From an uncultured Erysipelotrichaceae bacterium (GTDB lineage: Bacteria > Bacillota_I > Bacilli_A > RF39 > UBA660): a stretch of 7,915 nt of DNA. A program made the translations under genes and the position numbers. The DNA lies in NCBI GenBank assembly GCA_902783345.1, contig CACZQI010000072.1, forward strand, positions 1-7,915, in the 5' to 3' direction. Below the pieces are notes generated by a model that was given only the letters and a program-made list of their open reading frames with translations, was not told the origin of the DNA and searched no databases. Of this stretch, positions 1-6,317 are shown piece by piece; position 1 is the first letter of the stretch, and each line of letters begins with the position of its first letter.

Positions 1-588
1 ATGCGTATTACTCAGATGGCGCGTGCGGCAGGAATTCACTTAATAGTAGCCACTCAAAGACCATCAACAGATGTAATTACTGGGGTTGTAAAAGCTAATA
101 TTCCATCAAGAATTAGTTTTGCAGTTGCATCTCAAATTGATTCAAGAACTATTCTTGATATGAAAGGTGCTGAAAAACTATTAGGTCGTGGTGATATGTT
201 ATATTTACCAATGGGAGCCAATATTCCAGTCCGTATTCAAGGTAACTTTATTAGTGATGAAGAAATTGAAAGATTAATTAAATATGTATCAAAAGAGCAA
301 GCTGCTAAATATGATAATAGCCTAACAGAAGTACCTGATAATCACATGGCAGGAGCTGATTCACCTAAAGAAGAATATGATGATCCTCTTTATAATGAAA
401 TAGTTGACTTTGCCATATCAACTGGAAAGGTAAGTGCTTCACTTTTACAAAGAAGATTCCGTCTAGGTTATAACAGAGCTGCTAGAATAGTTGATTTATT
501 AGAAGAAAGAGGCATTATTGGTCCTGCTAATGGTTCCAAGCCAAGAGAAGTTCTAATTAAAATGGAAGGCCCTAATTCAAACGAATAA
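1..588 (+). CDS. ftsK: FtsK/SpoIIIE DNA translocase, C-terminal part (5' truncated by window)
   Basis: This is the end of an ATP-driven double-stranded DNA pump that moves chromosomal DNA through the division or sporulation septum. Residues 1-100 carry the conserved motor-core end: [18 protein letters not shown], then [33 protein letters not shown] and PVRIQG. Residues about 127-187 form the winged-helix gamma domain that reads the polar KOPS/SRS sequences ([20 protein letters not shown], then [15 protein letters not shown]). The ATG at position 1 is almost certainly an internal methionine, because the Walker A and B regions and the membrane domain of the full-length family (about 750-900 residues) are missing upstream. 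The gene ends with TAA just before a hairpin terminator. Which paralogue it is (FtsK or SpoIIIE/SftA) cannot be decided from this part. Confidence 0.96.
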   Translation: MRITQMARAAGIHLIVATQRPSTDVITGVVKANIPSRISFAVASQIDSRTILDMKGAEKLLGRGDMLYLPMGANIPVRIQGNFISDEEIERLIKYVSKEQAAKYDNSLTEVPDNHMAGADSPKEEYDDPLYNEIVDFAISTGKVSASLLQRRFRLGYNRAARIVDLLEERGIIGPANGSKPREVLIKMEGPNSNE

Positions 589-592
589 AATT

Positions 593-633
593 AAAACACG
601 TAGATTAATTTTACGTGTTTTATATTATTTTTT
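593..633. terminator. Bidirectional intrinsic terminator between ftsK and the leftward gene
   Basis: Arms AAAACACGTA (593-602) and TACGTGTTTT (612-621) form a perfect 10-bp stem with a 9-base loop. A T-rich tract follows on the plus strand. On the minus strand the same hairpin is followed by TTTTAATTTTATT, so it can also end the convergent gene that stops at 625. Confidence 0.85.
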
Positions 634-1158
634 TAAACTTAATTTTTTAGTTTTTTCTTCATTTTTATTAACTTCATTGTATTTATTTATAAGTTTTTCT
701 TTAGTTTCTGGAGAATATCCTAATTTTTCCATTATCTCAATAATTAACTCAGTTTCATTACAATAATCATTATTAGTTTCTTGTATCATTTTAATTAAAG
801 AGTTGATTAAATTATTATATTTTTCTATTTCATAATTTAAAAAATCAATTTGATTAACGAAATCGATAAATTCAACTAATAACTCTCTAATATGATCAGT
901 GATAGTTTTCATATAATAACCATCAGTAAACGGGAAGCAGCGTGGGCATTCATATGTTTTACCATCTTCTCCAATTATTGTATATATTGGTAAATTAATC
1001 TTTATTGATCCATCTTTTCTAGGAATATACTCTTTTTGCGTAGAAGCAACAATAATACCTTTAGCAAAAACAGATTTATCAATGCAATCCATATAATTAT
1101 AATCTTCAATACCTTTAAAAATTAATACCTGTGTTCCATTAGGGATTATATTATTCAT
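625..1158 (-). CDS. Hypothetical protein with YECPRC motif and helical C-terminal half
   Basis: I do not recognise this 177-residue protein. It has no signal peptide or membrane segment, so it is probably cytoplasmic. The first ~75 residues look like a small beta-rich domain (GTQVLIFKGI, AKGIIVAS, IYTIIGEDGKTYECPRCF). The CPRC pair could bind metal, but there is no second CxxC. From about residue 88 the chain is acidic/basic and probably helical or coiled-coil, ending in a lysine-rich tail. The start is well supported: on the minus strand AAAGGAGG (1163-1170) lies 4 bases before the ATG. The gene converges with ftsK and diverges from the next gene, so it is its own transcription unit. Confidence 0.8.
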   Translation of the reverse strand: MNNIIPNGTQVLIFKGIEDYNYMDCIDKSVFAKGIIVASTQKEYIPRKDGSIKINLPIYTIIGEDGKTYECPRCFPFTDGYYMKTITDHIRELLVEFIDFVNQIDFLNYEIEKYNNLINSLIKMIQETNNDYCNETELIIEIMEKLGYSPETKEKLINKYNEVNKNEEKTKKLSLKK

Positions 1159-1178
1159 AAGTCCTCCTTTTGCTAAGT

Positions 1179-1207
1179 ATTATAACATAATTATTATAAT
1201 GGTAAAT
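1179..1207 (-). promoter_or_regulatory. Probable promoter of the leftward hypothetical gene
   Basis: On the minus strand a perfect TATAAT (1179-1184) lies 8 bases upstream of the AAAGGAGG ribosome site. The -35 is weak: TTTACC (1201-1206) at a 16-base spacing is the best candidate. Confidence 0.45.
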
Positions 1208-1227
1208 AAATTTTTAAATAATATAAT
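1195..1227 (+). promoter_or_regulatory. Possible promoter(s) for the rightward membrane gene
   Basis: Two perfect TATAAT hexamers occur on the plus strand, at 1195-1200 and 1222-1227, in the AT-rich divergent spacer. Neither has a convincing -35. If the second one were used, transcription would begin at or next to the ATG at 1233 and the mRNA would be leaderless, which would fit the absence of a Shine-Dalgarno sequence there. In such AT-rich DNA the hexamers may be chance. Confidence 0.3.
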
Positions 1228-1232
1228 TTAAT

Positions 1233-1598
1233 ATGGATAGTGATATATTAAATAAAATAAATAGGTTAAAATTTGAAGATTTAATTTGGATTATCTTTAT
1301 CTTTTTAAGTTTAGCAAATATTTATGGTGATAAATTAGAAAGAGATTATTTAAATTCTCATAATCAAAAAATAGAAGATAGGGCTAATTTAGTATTTGAA
1401 ATTACTTTAATAATATCCTTTTTTATCTATTTATATTTTTTTCAAAGAAATTATAAAGATTATCAAAAAGTGCCAGATAATCAGAAAAAACTTTATATGA
1501 TAAAACTTTTAGGAAGTAGTTTCTTTCTTGCTGGTATAATTTGCTTAATATATTTTCAAAGTAAAAATAGTGGATTTATTGGCACACCTATAATATAA
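1233..1598 (+). CDS. Small multi-pass membrane protein of unknown function
   Basis: This 121-residue protein has three hydrophobic segments: about residues 15-31 (DLIWIIFIFLSLANIYG), 53-70 (LVFEITLIISFFIYLYFF) and 91-108 (LLGSSFFLAGIICLIYF). A charged loop of about 20 residues separates the first two. I recognise no catalytic motif. No Shine-Dalgarno sequence precedes the ATG; the upstream bases are only A and T. The stop TAA overlaps an ATG of the next frame (TAATG), so this gene and the DUF3267-type gene are probably one transcription and translation unit. Confidence 0.72.
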   Translation: MDSDILNKINRLKFEDLIWIIFIFLSLANIYGDKLERDYLNSHNQKIEDRANLVFEITLIISFFIYLYFFQRNYKDYQKVPDNQKKLYMIKLLGSSFFLAGIICLIYFQSKNSGFIGTPII

Positions 1599-1618
1599 TG
1601 AAAAAGAAAAGAGGATAT

Positions 1619-2290
1619 ATGAAAAAAGAGTATTATTTATTTCAAATGAGAACTGATATATTAAATATTTGGTCTTTAATTATTATGTTTGCATTTATAT
1701 TCATTTTATATTTATTTTATGGAAGTAATATTGTAACTGTTTTAAGTGAAGGCTATATTTTTACTTTAATATTTATGATACCGTATTTTATTTTGCATGA
1801 AATATTTCATAGTATAGCGTATATTATTCATGGAGCTGATTTTAAAAATATTACTTATGGAGCTCACTTAGAAAAAGGAGTCTTATGCTGTTTATGTAAA
1901 CAAAACATTACTAAGAAAAACATTATGATTTCTTTAATTTATCCATTTGTATTTTTAGGCGTAATTACCTTTATTATTGGGCTTATCTTTAATATTTATC
2001 CCTTAATTATACTATCTATTATGAATATATCTGGGTGTACGGGAGACTTTATTATGTTTTATGATTTAATAAGAATACCTAATTTTGAATTTTCCGAGTA
2101 TGATAACCCAATTGCTTTTGCTTTAGAGTCTAAAGAAGATTTAAGTAAACGTAAACTATTAGGTTTAAATTATTTAGGTAAAACTACTAAAATAGTTCGG
2201 ACAATAGATAAAAAAATTGATATAAGTAAGCCAACCATTATTTATATTTTATTATTTATAATATTTGGTCTTATTAGTTACTTGTTATAA
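1619..2290 (+). CDS. DUF3267-type integral membrane putative zinc metalloprotease
   Basis: This is a multi-pass membrane protein with a zincin-like active site. The HEIFH motif (residues 60-64 from this start) sits at the end of a hydrophobic segment (IPYFILHEIFHSIAY). Further on, the NISGCTGDFIMFYDL block matches the conserved SGxxGD region of the DUF3267 family, which may supply another metal ligand. Predicted membrane segments lie at about 16-36, 45-60, 104-128 and 205-223, with the last at the C terminus. The family's substrate is unknown. I prefer the ATG at 1619, which follows AGAGG by 4 bases; the in-frame ATG at 1598 overlaps the stop of the upstream gene and would add seven residues (MKKKRGY). 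An overlapping terminator region follows, so the pair ends here. Confidence 0.78.
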   Translation: MKKEYYLFQMRTDILNIWSLIIMFAFIFILYLFYGSNIVTVLSEGYIFTLIFMIPYFILHEIFHSIAYIIHGADFKNITYGAHLEKGVLCCLCKQNITKKNIMISLIYPFVFLGVITFIIGLIFNIYPLIILSIMNISGCTGDFIMFYDLIRIPNFEFSEYDNPIAFALESKEDLSKRKLLGLNYLGKTTKIVRTIDKKIDISKPTIIYILLFIIFGLISYLL

Positions 2291-2313
2291 ATTAGAAAAT
2301 TTTATTTTTTGAC

Positions 2314-2340
2314 GTATTTTTATTTAAAAATACTTTTTTA
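2314..2340 (+). terminator. Intrinsic terminator after the DUF3267-type gene
   Basis: GTATTTTT (2314-2321) and AAAAATAC (2326-2333) form a perfect 8-bp stem with a 4-base loop, followed by six or seven T. The stem is AT-rich and so not very stable, but its position and T-tract fit termination. Confidence 0.6.
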
Positions 2341-2342
2341 AT

Positions 2343-2351
2343 TGTTATAAT
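2343..2351 (+). promoter_or_regulatory. Extended -10 promoter for the thioredoxin-like gene
   Basis: TGTTATAAT is a perfect extended -10 (TGnTATAAT). It lies directly after the preceding terminator and 21 bases upstream of the ATG, so the leader would be short and just hold the GGAGG at 2359-2363. A TTGACG at 2309-2314 is too far away (31 bases) to be its -35. Confidence 0.55.
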
Positions 2352-2372
2352 AATTTATGGAGGTTAGAGAAA

Positions 2373-3014
2373 ATGAAAAAATATTTTGTATTAATACTTT
2401 TAGTTTTATTATTTCCCATAGCAGTATATGCTAGTAATGATTTAGTAAAAGTATATGTTTATGAAGCAGGAGGATGCCCTTATTGTGAACAAGAGATTGA
2501 ATATTTAAAAGGTTTAAAATCTTATAATAAAAAGTTCAAAATTGTGCAAAAAGAGCTTTATGTAGATCATATAGCTTGGGCTCATGGTAAAGACTATGAA
2601 ACTGGGGTTAAAGTTGCTAATACTTTTAAAGCAGCTGGATTTACCGAGGCAAGTTATCAAGGTACACCATTTGTAGTTATTAGTGATGTATATGCATCTA
2701 CTGGTTATTCAACTTCACTAGAAAGTTATATTAATGATGCATATGAAAAAGGCGATAAAGATATTGTAAAATGTATCGAAGATGGTAAAGAAGAATGCTT
2801 AAAAGGTGTCAAAGCCGAAGATGTTCAAAAGGTTGAAGAAGAAAATAATGCTGTAGATACTACTGGAGATAATACTAATACTTATAGTGCTTCTAAAAGC
2901 GTATATAATGGTGATGTTATATGGACTATTATTGGATGCACTTTAGTAACAATAGCTGTCTATGTAGTTAAATCAAATAAAGATAAAAAAGAAATCTTAG
3001 AAAAAATTAAATAA
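2373..3014 (+). CDS. Membrane-tethered thioredoxin-like protein with CPYC motif
   Basis: This is probably an extracytoplasmic thiol-disulfide protein. Residues 1-20 are a signal peptide or membrane anchor (MKKYFVLILLVLLFPIAVYA). A thioredoxin fold follows, starting VKVYVYEAGGCPYCEQE with the CPYC redox pair at residues 35-38. The cis-proline loop is at GTPFVV (Pro about 99). A second cysteine pair (KCIEDGKEEC) lies near 130-137. After an acidic, threonine/asparagine-rich linker there is a C-terminal membrane segment (about 181-199) and a lysine-rich cytoplasmic tail, so the redox domain is tethered at the outer face. GGAGG lies 9 bases before the ATG. The CPYC dipeptide is glutaredoxin-like. 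The adjacent reductase suggests a shared redox role, but the two would sit on opposite sides of the membrane, so direct pairing is not shown. Confidence 0.82.
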   Translation: MKKYFVLILLVLLFPIAVYASNDLVKVYVYEAGGCPYCEQEIEYLKGLKSYNKKFKIVQKELYVDHIAWAHGKDYETGVKVANTFKAAGFTEASYQGTPFVVISDVYASTGYSTSLESYINDAYEKGDKDIVKCIEDGKEECLKGVKAEDVQKVEEENNAVDTTGDNTNTYSASKSVYNGDVIWTIIGCTLVTIAVYVVKSNKDKKEILEKIK

Positions 3015-3035
3015 TCCAGTTTTGCTGGATTTTTT
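3013..3035 (+). terminator. Hairpin terminator between the thioredoxin-like gene and the reductase gene
   Basis: AATCCAG (3013-3019) and CTGGATT (3025-3031) form a 7-bp stem with a TTTTG loop, followed by TTTT. It overlaps the stop codon of the upstream gene and ends only about 18 bases before the reductase ATG, leaving no room for a separate promoter in between. It may act as a partial terminator that lowers reductase expression. Confidence 0.7.
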
Positions 3036-3053
3036 AAAAAGGAAGGGTAAACT

Positions 3054-3929
3054 ATGTATGATATTATAATAATTGGAGCAGGACCTGCTGGATTGACAGC
3101 AGCAATATACGCTTTAAGAGCGAATAAAAAAGTATTAATTATTGAAGCAAAAAATTATGGTGGACAAATTATTAATGCTCATAAAATTGATAATTATCCA
3201 GGGCTTCCTCATATAAGTGGTTTTGATTATGCAACTTCAGTTTATAATCAAGTTATGGATCTTGGCGGTAAAATAGTTTATGAAACAGTAAACTTAATAA
3301 CACCAGATAAAAAAGTTACAACTAATAAAAATACTTATCAGTCTAAAGCTATTATAATTGCAACTGGGGCAGTTAATAAAAAATTAAATTTACCTAATGA
3401 AAAAGAATTATTAGGTAAAGGTGTATCTTACTGCGCTACTTGTGATGGCAATTTTTATAAAAATAAAATAGTTGTAGTAAATGGAGAAGAACATCATGCT
3501 TTATCAGATGCATTATATTTAACTGATATTGCATCTACAGTTTATTTAATAACCGATAAAAATGATTTTAGTGAAAATGCTAAAATGATAGATGAATTAA
3601 AAAAGAAAAACGTGAAAATAATATTAAACTCTAAAATAACTTCAATTAATGGTCAAGAAAAATTAGAAAGTATTACTATTAATAATAAAGAAGAAATAAA
3701 AACTGATGGATTATTTATTGCAATTGGACTAGCACCTGCAAATGATAAGTTTGCTAATTGTGTTGATATAACTAAAGATGGTTATATTAAATCTGATGAT
3801 GGATATCATACTAAAACTCCTGGAATATATGTAGCAGGAGATGCAAGAGATAAAATGCTAAGACAACTAACTACGGCTGTAGGAGATGGGGCTAATGCCG
3901 CAGTTATTGCCATAAAAGAAATGGAATAA
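3054..3929 (+). CDS. trxB: Thioredoxin-reductase-like flavoprotein with atypical NAD(P)H-binding region
   Basis: This 291-residue protein has the size and layout of low-molecular-weight thioredoxin reductase. The FAD-binding GAGPAG is at residues 8-13, followed by GGQIINAHKIDNYPG. The redox CATC is at 127-130. The C-terminal FAD motif GIYVAGDARD is near 257-266, with the conserved RQLTTAVGDGANAA after it. The central domain is odd. Where NADPH-dependent enzymes have GGGDSA, this protein reads NGEEHHA (143-149), and the HRRxxFR that binds the 2'-phosphate is replaced by TDKNDFS. This resembles ferredoxin-dependent flavin thioredoxin reductases (FFTR), or an enzyme using another donor. The start follows AAGGAAGGG (3039-3047). 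It ends with TAA, and the next good terminator is at 4027. Confidence 0.9.
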   Translation: MYDIIIIGAGPAGLTAAIYALRANKKVLIIEAKNYGGQIINAHKIDNYPGLPHISGFDYATSVYNQVMDLGGKIVYETVNLITPDKKVTTNKNTYQSKAIIIATGAVNKKLNLPNEKELLGKGVSYCATCDGNFYKNKIVVVNGEEHHALSDALYLTDIASTVYLITDKNDFSENAKMIDELKKKNVKIILNSKITSINGQEKLESITINNKEEIKTDGLFIAIGLAPANDKFANCVDITKDGYIKSDDGYHTKTPGIYVAGDARDKMLRQLTTAVGDGANAAVIAIKEME

Positions 3930-3992
3930 AAGTTTAAAAAATAAGAATTCAATTCTCAATAAATAAAGCAATTTCAAAAAAAGAAAGCAAAA

Positions 3993-4004
3993 GAACATAT
4001 GTTC
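3993..4004. promoter_or_regulatory. LexA (DinR)-type SOS box
   Basis: GAACATATGTTC is a perfect 12-base palindrome. With its flanks (A on the left, G on the right) it matches 13 of 14 bases of the Bacillus LexA/DinR operator CGAACATATGTTCG. A seven-G run (4008-4014) and a possible -10 TATGAT (4021-4026) follow, but there is no good -35. The next event is the terminator at 4027, so any transcript starting here would be very short unless it reads through into the surface-protein gene. Confidence 0.6.
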
Positions 4005-4026
4005 GCTGGGGGGGTAAAAATATGAT

Positions 4027-4059
4027 AAAATCACCTTGAAAATAAGGTGATTTTATTTT
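4027..4059 (+). terminator. Strong intrinsic terminator upstream of the DGR unit
   Basis: AAAATCACCTT (4027-4037) and AAGGTGATTTT (4044-4054) form a perfect 11-bp stem with a 6-base loop, followed by a T-rich tract. It is the first clear terminator after the reductase gene and separates that gene from the DGR. Confidence 0.88.
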
Positions 4060-4085
4060 GACAATATTTTTACAATTTATATATT
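4058..4085 (+). promoter_or_regulatory. Promoter of the DGR target gene
   Basis: A perfect TTGACA -35 (4058-4063) is followed after 16 bases by TATATT (4080-4085). Transcription would start near 4092, giving a leader of about 100 bases. The -35 overlaps the T-tract of the preceding terminator. Confidence 0.7.
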
Positions 4086-4087
4086 AA

Positions 4088-4127
4088 AATAAAACTAGGG
4101 CTTCGGTGATATGGGTTCCTGTTTATT
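4088..4127 (+). promoter_or_regulatory. Possible structured leader element of the DGR target mRNA
   Basis: Bases 4088-4099 can pair with 4118-4127 (AATAAA-C-AGG against CCTGTTTATT, 10 pairs with two single-base bulges). They enclose an 18-base loop containing CTTCGG. The predicted transcription start lies within the left arm, so only part of the stem would be in an mRNA from that promoter. I do not recognise it as a known riboswitch class. Confidence 0.3.
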
Positions 4128-4197
4128 TATTAAATATTTAGATAAAATAAAAGTATAGGTTAAGATATATCTATTAAGATAAAAGGTAGGAATGTTT

Positions 4198-5751
4198 ATG
4201 AAAAAGAAAATAATAGTACTAACAGGTTTAATCGTATTTATGTTAGTAGCCTTTGGTGGTTTTACATATGCAATATTTACAAATAGTAAAGTTCAGGAAG
4301 GAAGTAATAATATAAGTACATATAACTGTTTAGACATTCAAATAACAGGAGAAGAAGAGATAAACTTAGATAATGCTTTTCCCATAAGGGACGAAGAAGG
4401 TTTACTACTAACTCCATATAAATTTAAAGTAAAAAATAAATGTAATCATTATATGGCACTTAATTTAGGAATAGAATTAACAAATGAAAATACTTTAAGC
4501 GCTGAAAATATTAAAGTCATAATGAATAAAGTAGATGAAGAAGGCGAGATAGATTTACTATCAACTAAAGGAACTGATACATTAAATAAATATATTATAA
4601 TAAATGATGAATTATTCATTAATGAGGAAAAAGAGTATGAAATAAGAGTATGGGTAGATTATAATGCAAATAATAGCATTGAAGGAAAATTATTTAAAGG
4701 TAAAGTTATAGTAGAAGGAACTATTATGACAGTAACTGAATTAACATGTGCTGAAGGGTATTATTTACCAGCAAATGCTAACACTTGTAGTCAGTGCCCA
4801 GCAGGGTTTCAATGTATTGGGGGAACGTATAGTCGAAATAATATCGACCAAGGAAAAGAAATATGTGCTGCAGGTACATATAGTACTGAAGGAGCAAGCA
4901 CGTGTTCAGCATGTACAAATGCATCTCATGTAGCGACATGGTCAAATGGATGCACAATAGCAACATGTGAAAGTGGATACACAGTCGATAATAATACATG
5001 TATAAGTAGTGATATTACATGTAATGCAGGTAAATATTTAGCAGCGAATGCTAGCACTTGTACTACATGCCCAGCGGGAAGTTATTGCAAAGGTGGAACA
5101 TATTCACCAAGTAATACTGACCAAGGAATAGCAAGTTGTACTGGAAGAACAAAATATAGTGCATCAGGAGCATCATCCTGCAAAACTGTATCAAGTGGAT
5201 ATTATACTACTGGTTGTACAGGTAGTAACAACTGTACTGGAGAAAGTCAATGTAAAGCCGGAAATTATTGTTCAAATGGAATATCAACTGCTTGTAGCGC
5301 AAGTTCAGGTAAGTATAGTTTAATAGCAGGAGCAACATCATGCCAAACATGCCCAAATAATACTAATGTATCAACATGGAATACATCAGGATGGTGTAGT
5401 ATTAAAACTTGTAAAAGTGGATATACAATAAGTAATAATACATGTGTAAGTAGTAGTGGCGGATGCGTAGTATATTGTACTAGTAGTACAAATTGTACTA
5501 AAACCAAACCGTCAAGTGGTCTATATGGAACATTTGCATGTAATAGTGGAACAACCGGAAAAATTCAACATTGTACTTATGCTTCTACTGAGTGTAATGG
5601 CGGCACCTACGGCGGCGCTGCTACCTCTCTGTGTACCGTCAGTGCGAGCACCGGCAGCGGCACTCTCAGCGGCAGCTGCAATTCCAGTCTCGGTAGCACC
5701 CGCGTCAACGGCTTGGGCCTTTCTAGTTCGGGTTATAGTTGCAGTTGTTGA
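4198..5751 (+). CDS. DGR target: surface-exposed cysteine-rich protein with C-terminal variable region
   Basis: This is the protein diversified by the retroelement. From the ATG at 4198 it has 517 residues; the in-frame ATG at 4192 would add two. I prefer 4198 because AGG (4188-4190) lies 7 bases upstream and the product then starts MKKK. Residues 5-24 are a signal or membrane anchor ending GGFTYAIFT, as in TasA/camelysin-type (SipW-class) proteins. Residues about 25-180 form the matching beta-rich domain, ending GKLFKGKVIVEG. Three cysteine-rich modules follow, starting at about 184, 275 and 352. The last 50 residues (468-517) are almost only Gly, Ser, Thr, Ala, Leu, Val and Cys, and are encoded by GC-rich NNY codons. 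No LPxTG anchor is present, so attachment would be by the N terminus or to other surface material. The ligand is unknown. It is first in the DGR unit. Confidence 0.85.
   Translation: MKKKIIVLTGLIVFMLVAFGGFTYAIFTNSKVQEGSNNISTYNCLDIQITGEEEINLDNAFPIRDEEGLLLTPYKFKVKNKCNHYMALNLGIELTNENTLSAENIKVIMNKVDEEGEIDLLSTKGTDTLNKYIIINDELFINEEKEYEIRVWVDYNANNSIEGKLFKGKVIVEGTIMTVTELTCAEGYYLPANANTCSQCPAGFQCIGGTYSRNNIDQGKEICAAGTYSTEGASTCSACTNASHVATWSNGCTIATCESGYTVDNNTCISSDITCNAGKYLAANASTCTTCPAGSYCKGGTYSPSNTDQGIASCTGRTKYSASGASSCKTVSSGYYTTGCTGSNNCTGESQCKAGNYCSNGISTACSASSGKYSLIAGATSCQTCPNNTNVSTWNTSGWCSIKTCKSGYTISNNTCVSSSGGCVVYCTSSTNCTKTKPSSGLYGTFACNSGTTGKIQHCTYASTECNGGTYGGAATSLCTVSASTGSGTLSGSCNSSLGSTRVNGLGLSSSGYSCSC
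4747..5454 (+). repeat. Three degenerate cysteine-rich modules in the DGR target protein
   Basis: Module starts are at 4747 (CAEGYYLPANANTCSQCPAG), 5020 (CNAGKYLAANASTCTTCPAG) and 5251 (CKAGNYC). Modules 1 and 2 share GGTYS-N-DQG and a following TYS/KYS-GAS-C block. Modules 1 and 3 share TWSNGC or TWNTSGWC, then CxSGYT-NNTC. The DNA is also visibly similar between modules 1 and 2. The spacing resembles GCC2/GCC3 or TNFR-type extracellular cysteine repeats, which would form a disulfide-stabilised stalk. Confidence 0.7.
5599..5748 (+). other. Putative DGR variable region (VR)
   Basis: By hand count these 150 bases are about 62% G+C with only 22 A, inside a gene and window that are strongly AT-rich. 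Of 50 codons, 46 end in C or T; the exceptions are CTG, GCG, TTG and TCG. This pattern is expected when AAC/AAT codons of an A-rich template are mutated at A, because NNY codons cannot be stops. The region runs to the last sense codon, the usual VR position, and is followed by TGAGCCCC. The exact left boundary is uncertain because the template is not in the window. Confidence 0.75.
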
Positions 5752-5774
5752 GCCCCATTTTCCTTACAATATGA

Positions 5775-5813
5775 TGCTATATTTATAATTATTAGTTGTG
5801 GTGAAATATAGCA
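5775..5813 (+). other. Stem-loop 1 downstream of the variable region
   Basis: TGCTATATTT (5775-5784) and AAATATAGCA (5804-5813) are perfect 10-base inverted repeats with a 19-base loop. There is no T-tract, so it is not a typical terminator. It begins 26 bases after the end of the VR, where some DGRs carry a hairpin that promotes mutagenic homing; those hairpins usually have a short loop. Confidence 0.5.
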
Positions 5814-5875
5814 GGTTTCTTAAAAGTGAAACAGGTGTAATTCTTTGGATTTAATCCTAAAAATAGTGAGTGTAG

Positions 5876-5916
5876 ACTAGTATGGTTCAAGTAACTTTAT
5901 GTTAAATCATACTAGT
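5876..5916 (+). other. Stem-loop 2 upstream of avd
   Basis: ACTAGTATGGTT (5876-5887) pairs with AATCATACTAGT (5905-5916): 11 Watson-Crick pairs and one G-U, with a 17-base loop. No T-tract follows. It ends 23 bases before the avd start. The rest of the 5752-5939 spacer contains a near-palindrome around GGATTTAATCC (5847-5857) and a short GTTTC/GAAAC hairpin. I see no template repeat and no gene in it. Confidence 0.5.
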
Positions 5917-5939
5917 AATTTACTCATATATTTATATTA

Positions 5940-6317
5940 ATGAATAATAATATCTATGATAAAACTGAATTTATTATTAGGAATAAAGTTTTAGAACTTG
6001 ATAGTTATATTAGATTAAATATTGTAAGTGTTATACCAAGTGTCAATAGAGATATTAGAATTCATTTATTAGATGAATTATATTCTATTGTTAAAAATTT
6101 ACATTATGCTATCTATACTAAAGGTAATATAAGAATTAAATATTTAACTGATATTATAGTAAGTATATCTACTATTGATTATTTATTTAATTATATTAAA
6201 ACATATCATAATTTAAATGAATTGAAACTTACTAATGCTTTTAAAAAAATATTAGATGTAAGAAATATGATTAAAAAGTGGAAAATGACTGAAGAAAGTA
6301 AGAAGAATGCTAAATAA
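5940..6317 (+). CDS. avd: Avd-like DGR accessory protein
   Basis: This 125-residue, lysine-rich protein is predicted to be all helix. Its size and position next to a DGR reverse transcriptase match Avd, the basic four-helix-bundle protein (S23-like) that forms a pentameric ring and binds the RT and template RNA. Helices are suggested by DKTEFIIRNKVLELDSYI, RDIRIHLLDELYSIVKNLHY, IRIKYLTDIIVSISTIDYLF and LTNAFKKILDVRNMIKKW. No Shine-Dalgarno is present before the ATG, and the leader is A+T only. The last 11 bases overlap the RT start, so translation is probably coupled. The call rests on context, length and general pattern rather than a strict motif. Confidence 0.75.
   Translation: MNNNIYDKTEFIIRNKVLELDSYIRLNIVSVIPSVNRDIRIHLLDELYSIVKNLHYAIYTKGNIRIKYLTDIIVSISTIDYLFNYIKTYHNLNELKLTNAFKKILDVRNMIKKWKMTEESKKNAK

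Noticed and set aside
3944..3956. Palindrome AGAATTCAATTCT
   Set aside because: The one-base centre cannot form a hairpin and it matches no operator I recognise; it is probably chance in AT-rich DNA.
4747..5454. CRISPR-like or tandem DNA repeats
   Set aside because: The similarity is between coding modules of about 200-270 bases with diverged DNA and conserved cysteines; there are no short identical repeats with spacers.
5599..5748. GC-rich tail as horizontally acquired or contaminating sequence
   Set aside because: The frame runs without a break into the AT-rich gene body, and the bias is specific to third-position C/T and low adenine, which template mutagenesis explains better than a foreign insert.
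4748..5788. Open frames in other frames and on the minus strand within the target gene
   Set aside because: They overlap the cysteine-rich coding sequence, have no ribosome sites and encode low-complexity peptides expected from the shadow of a repetitive gene.
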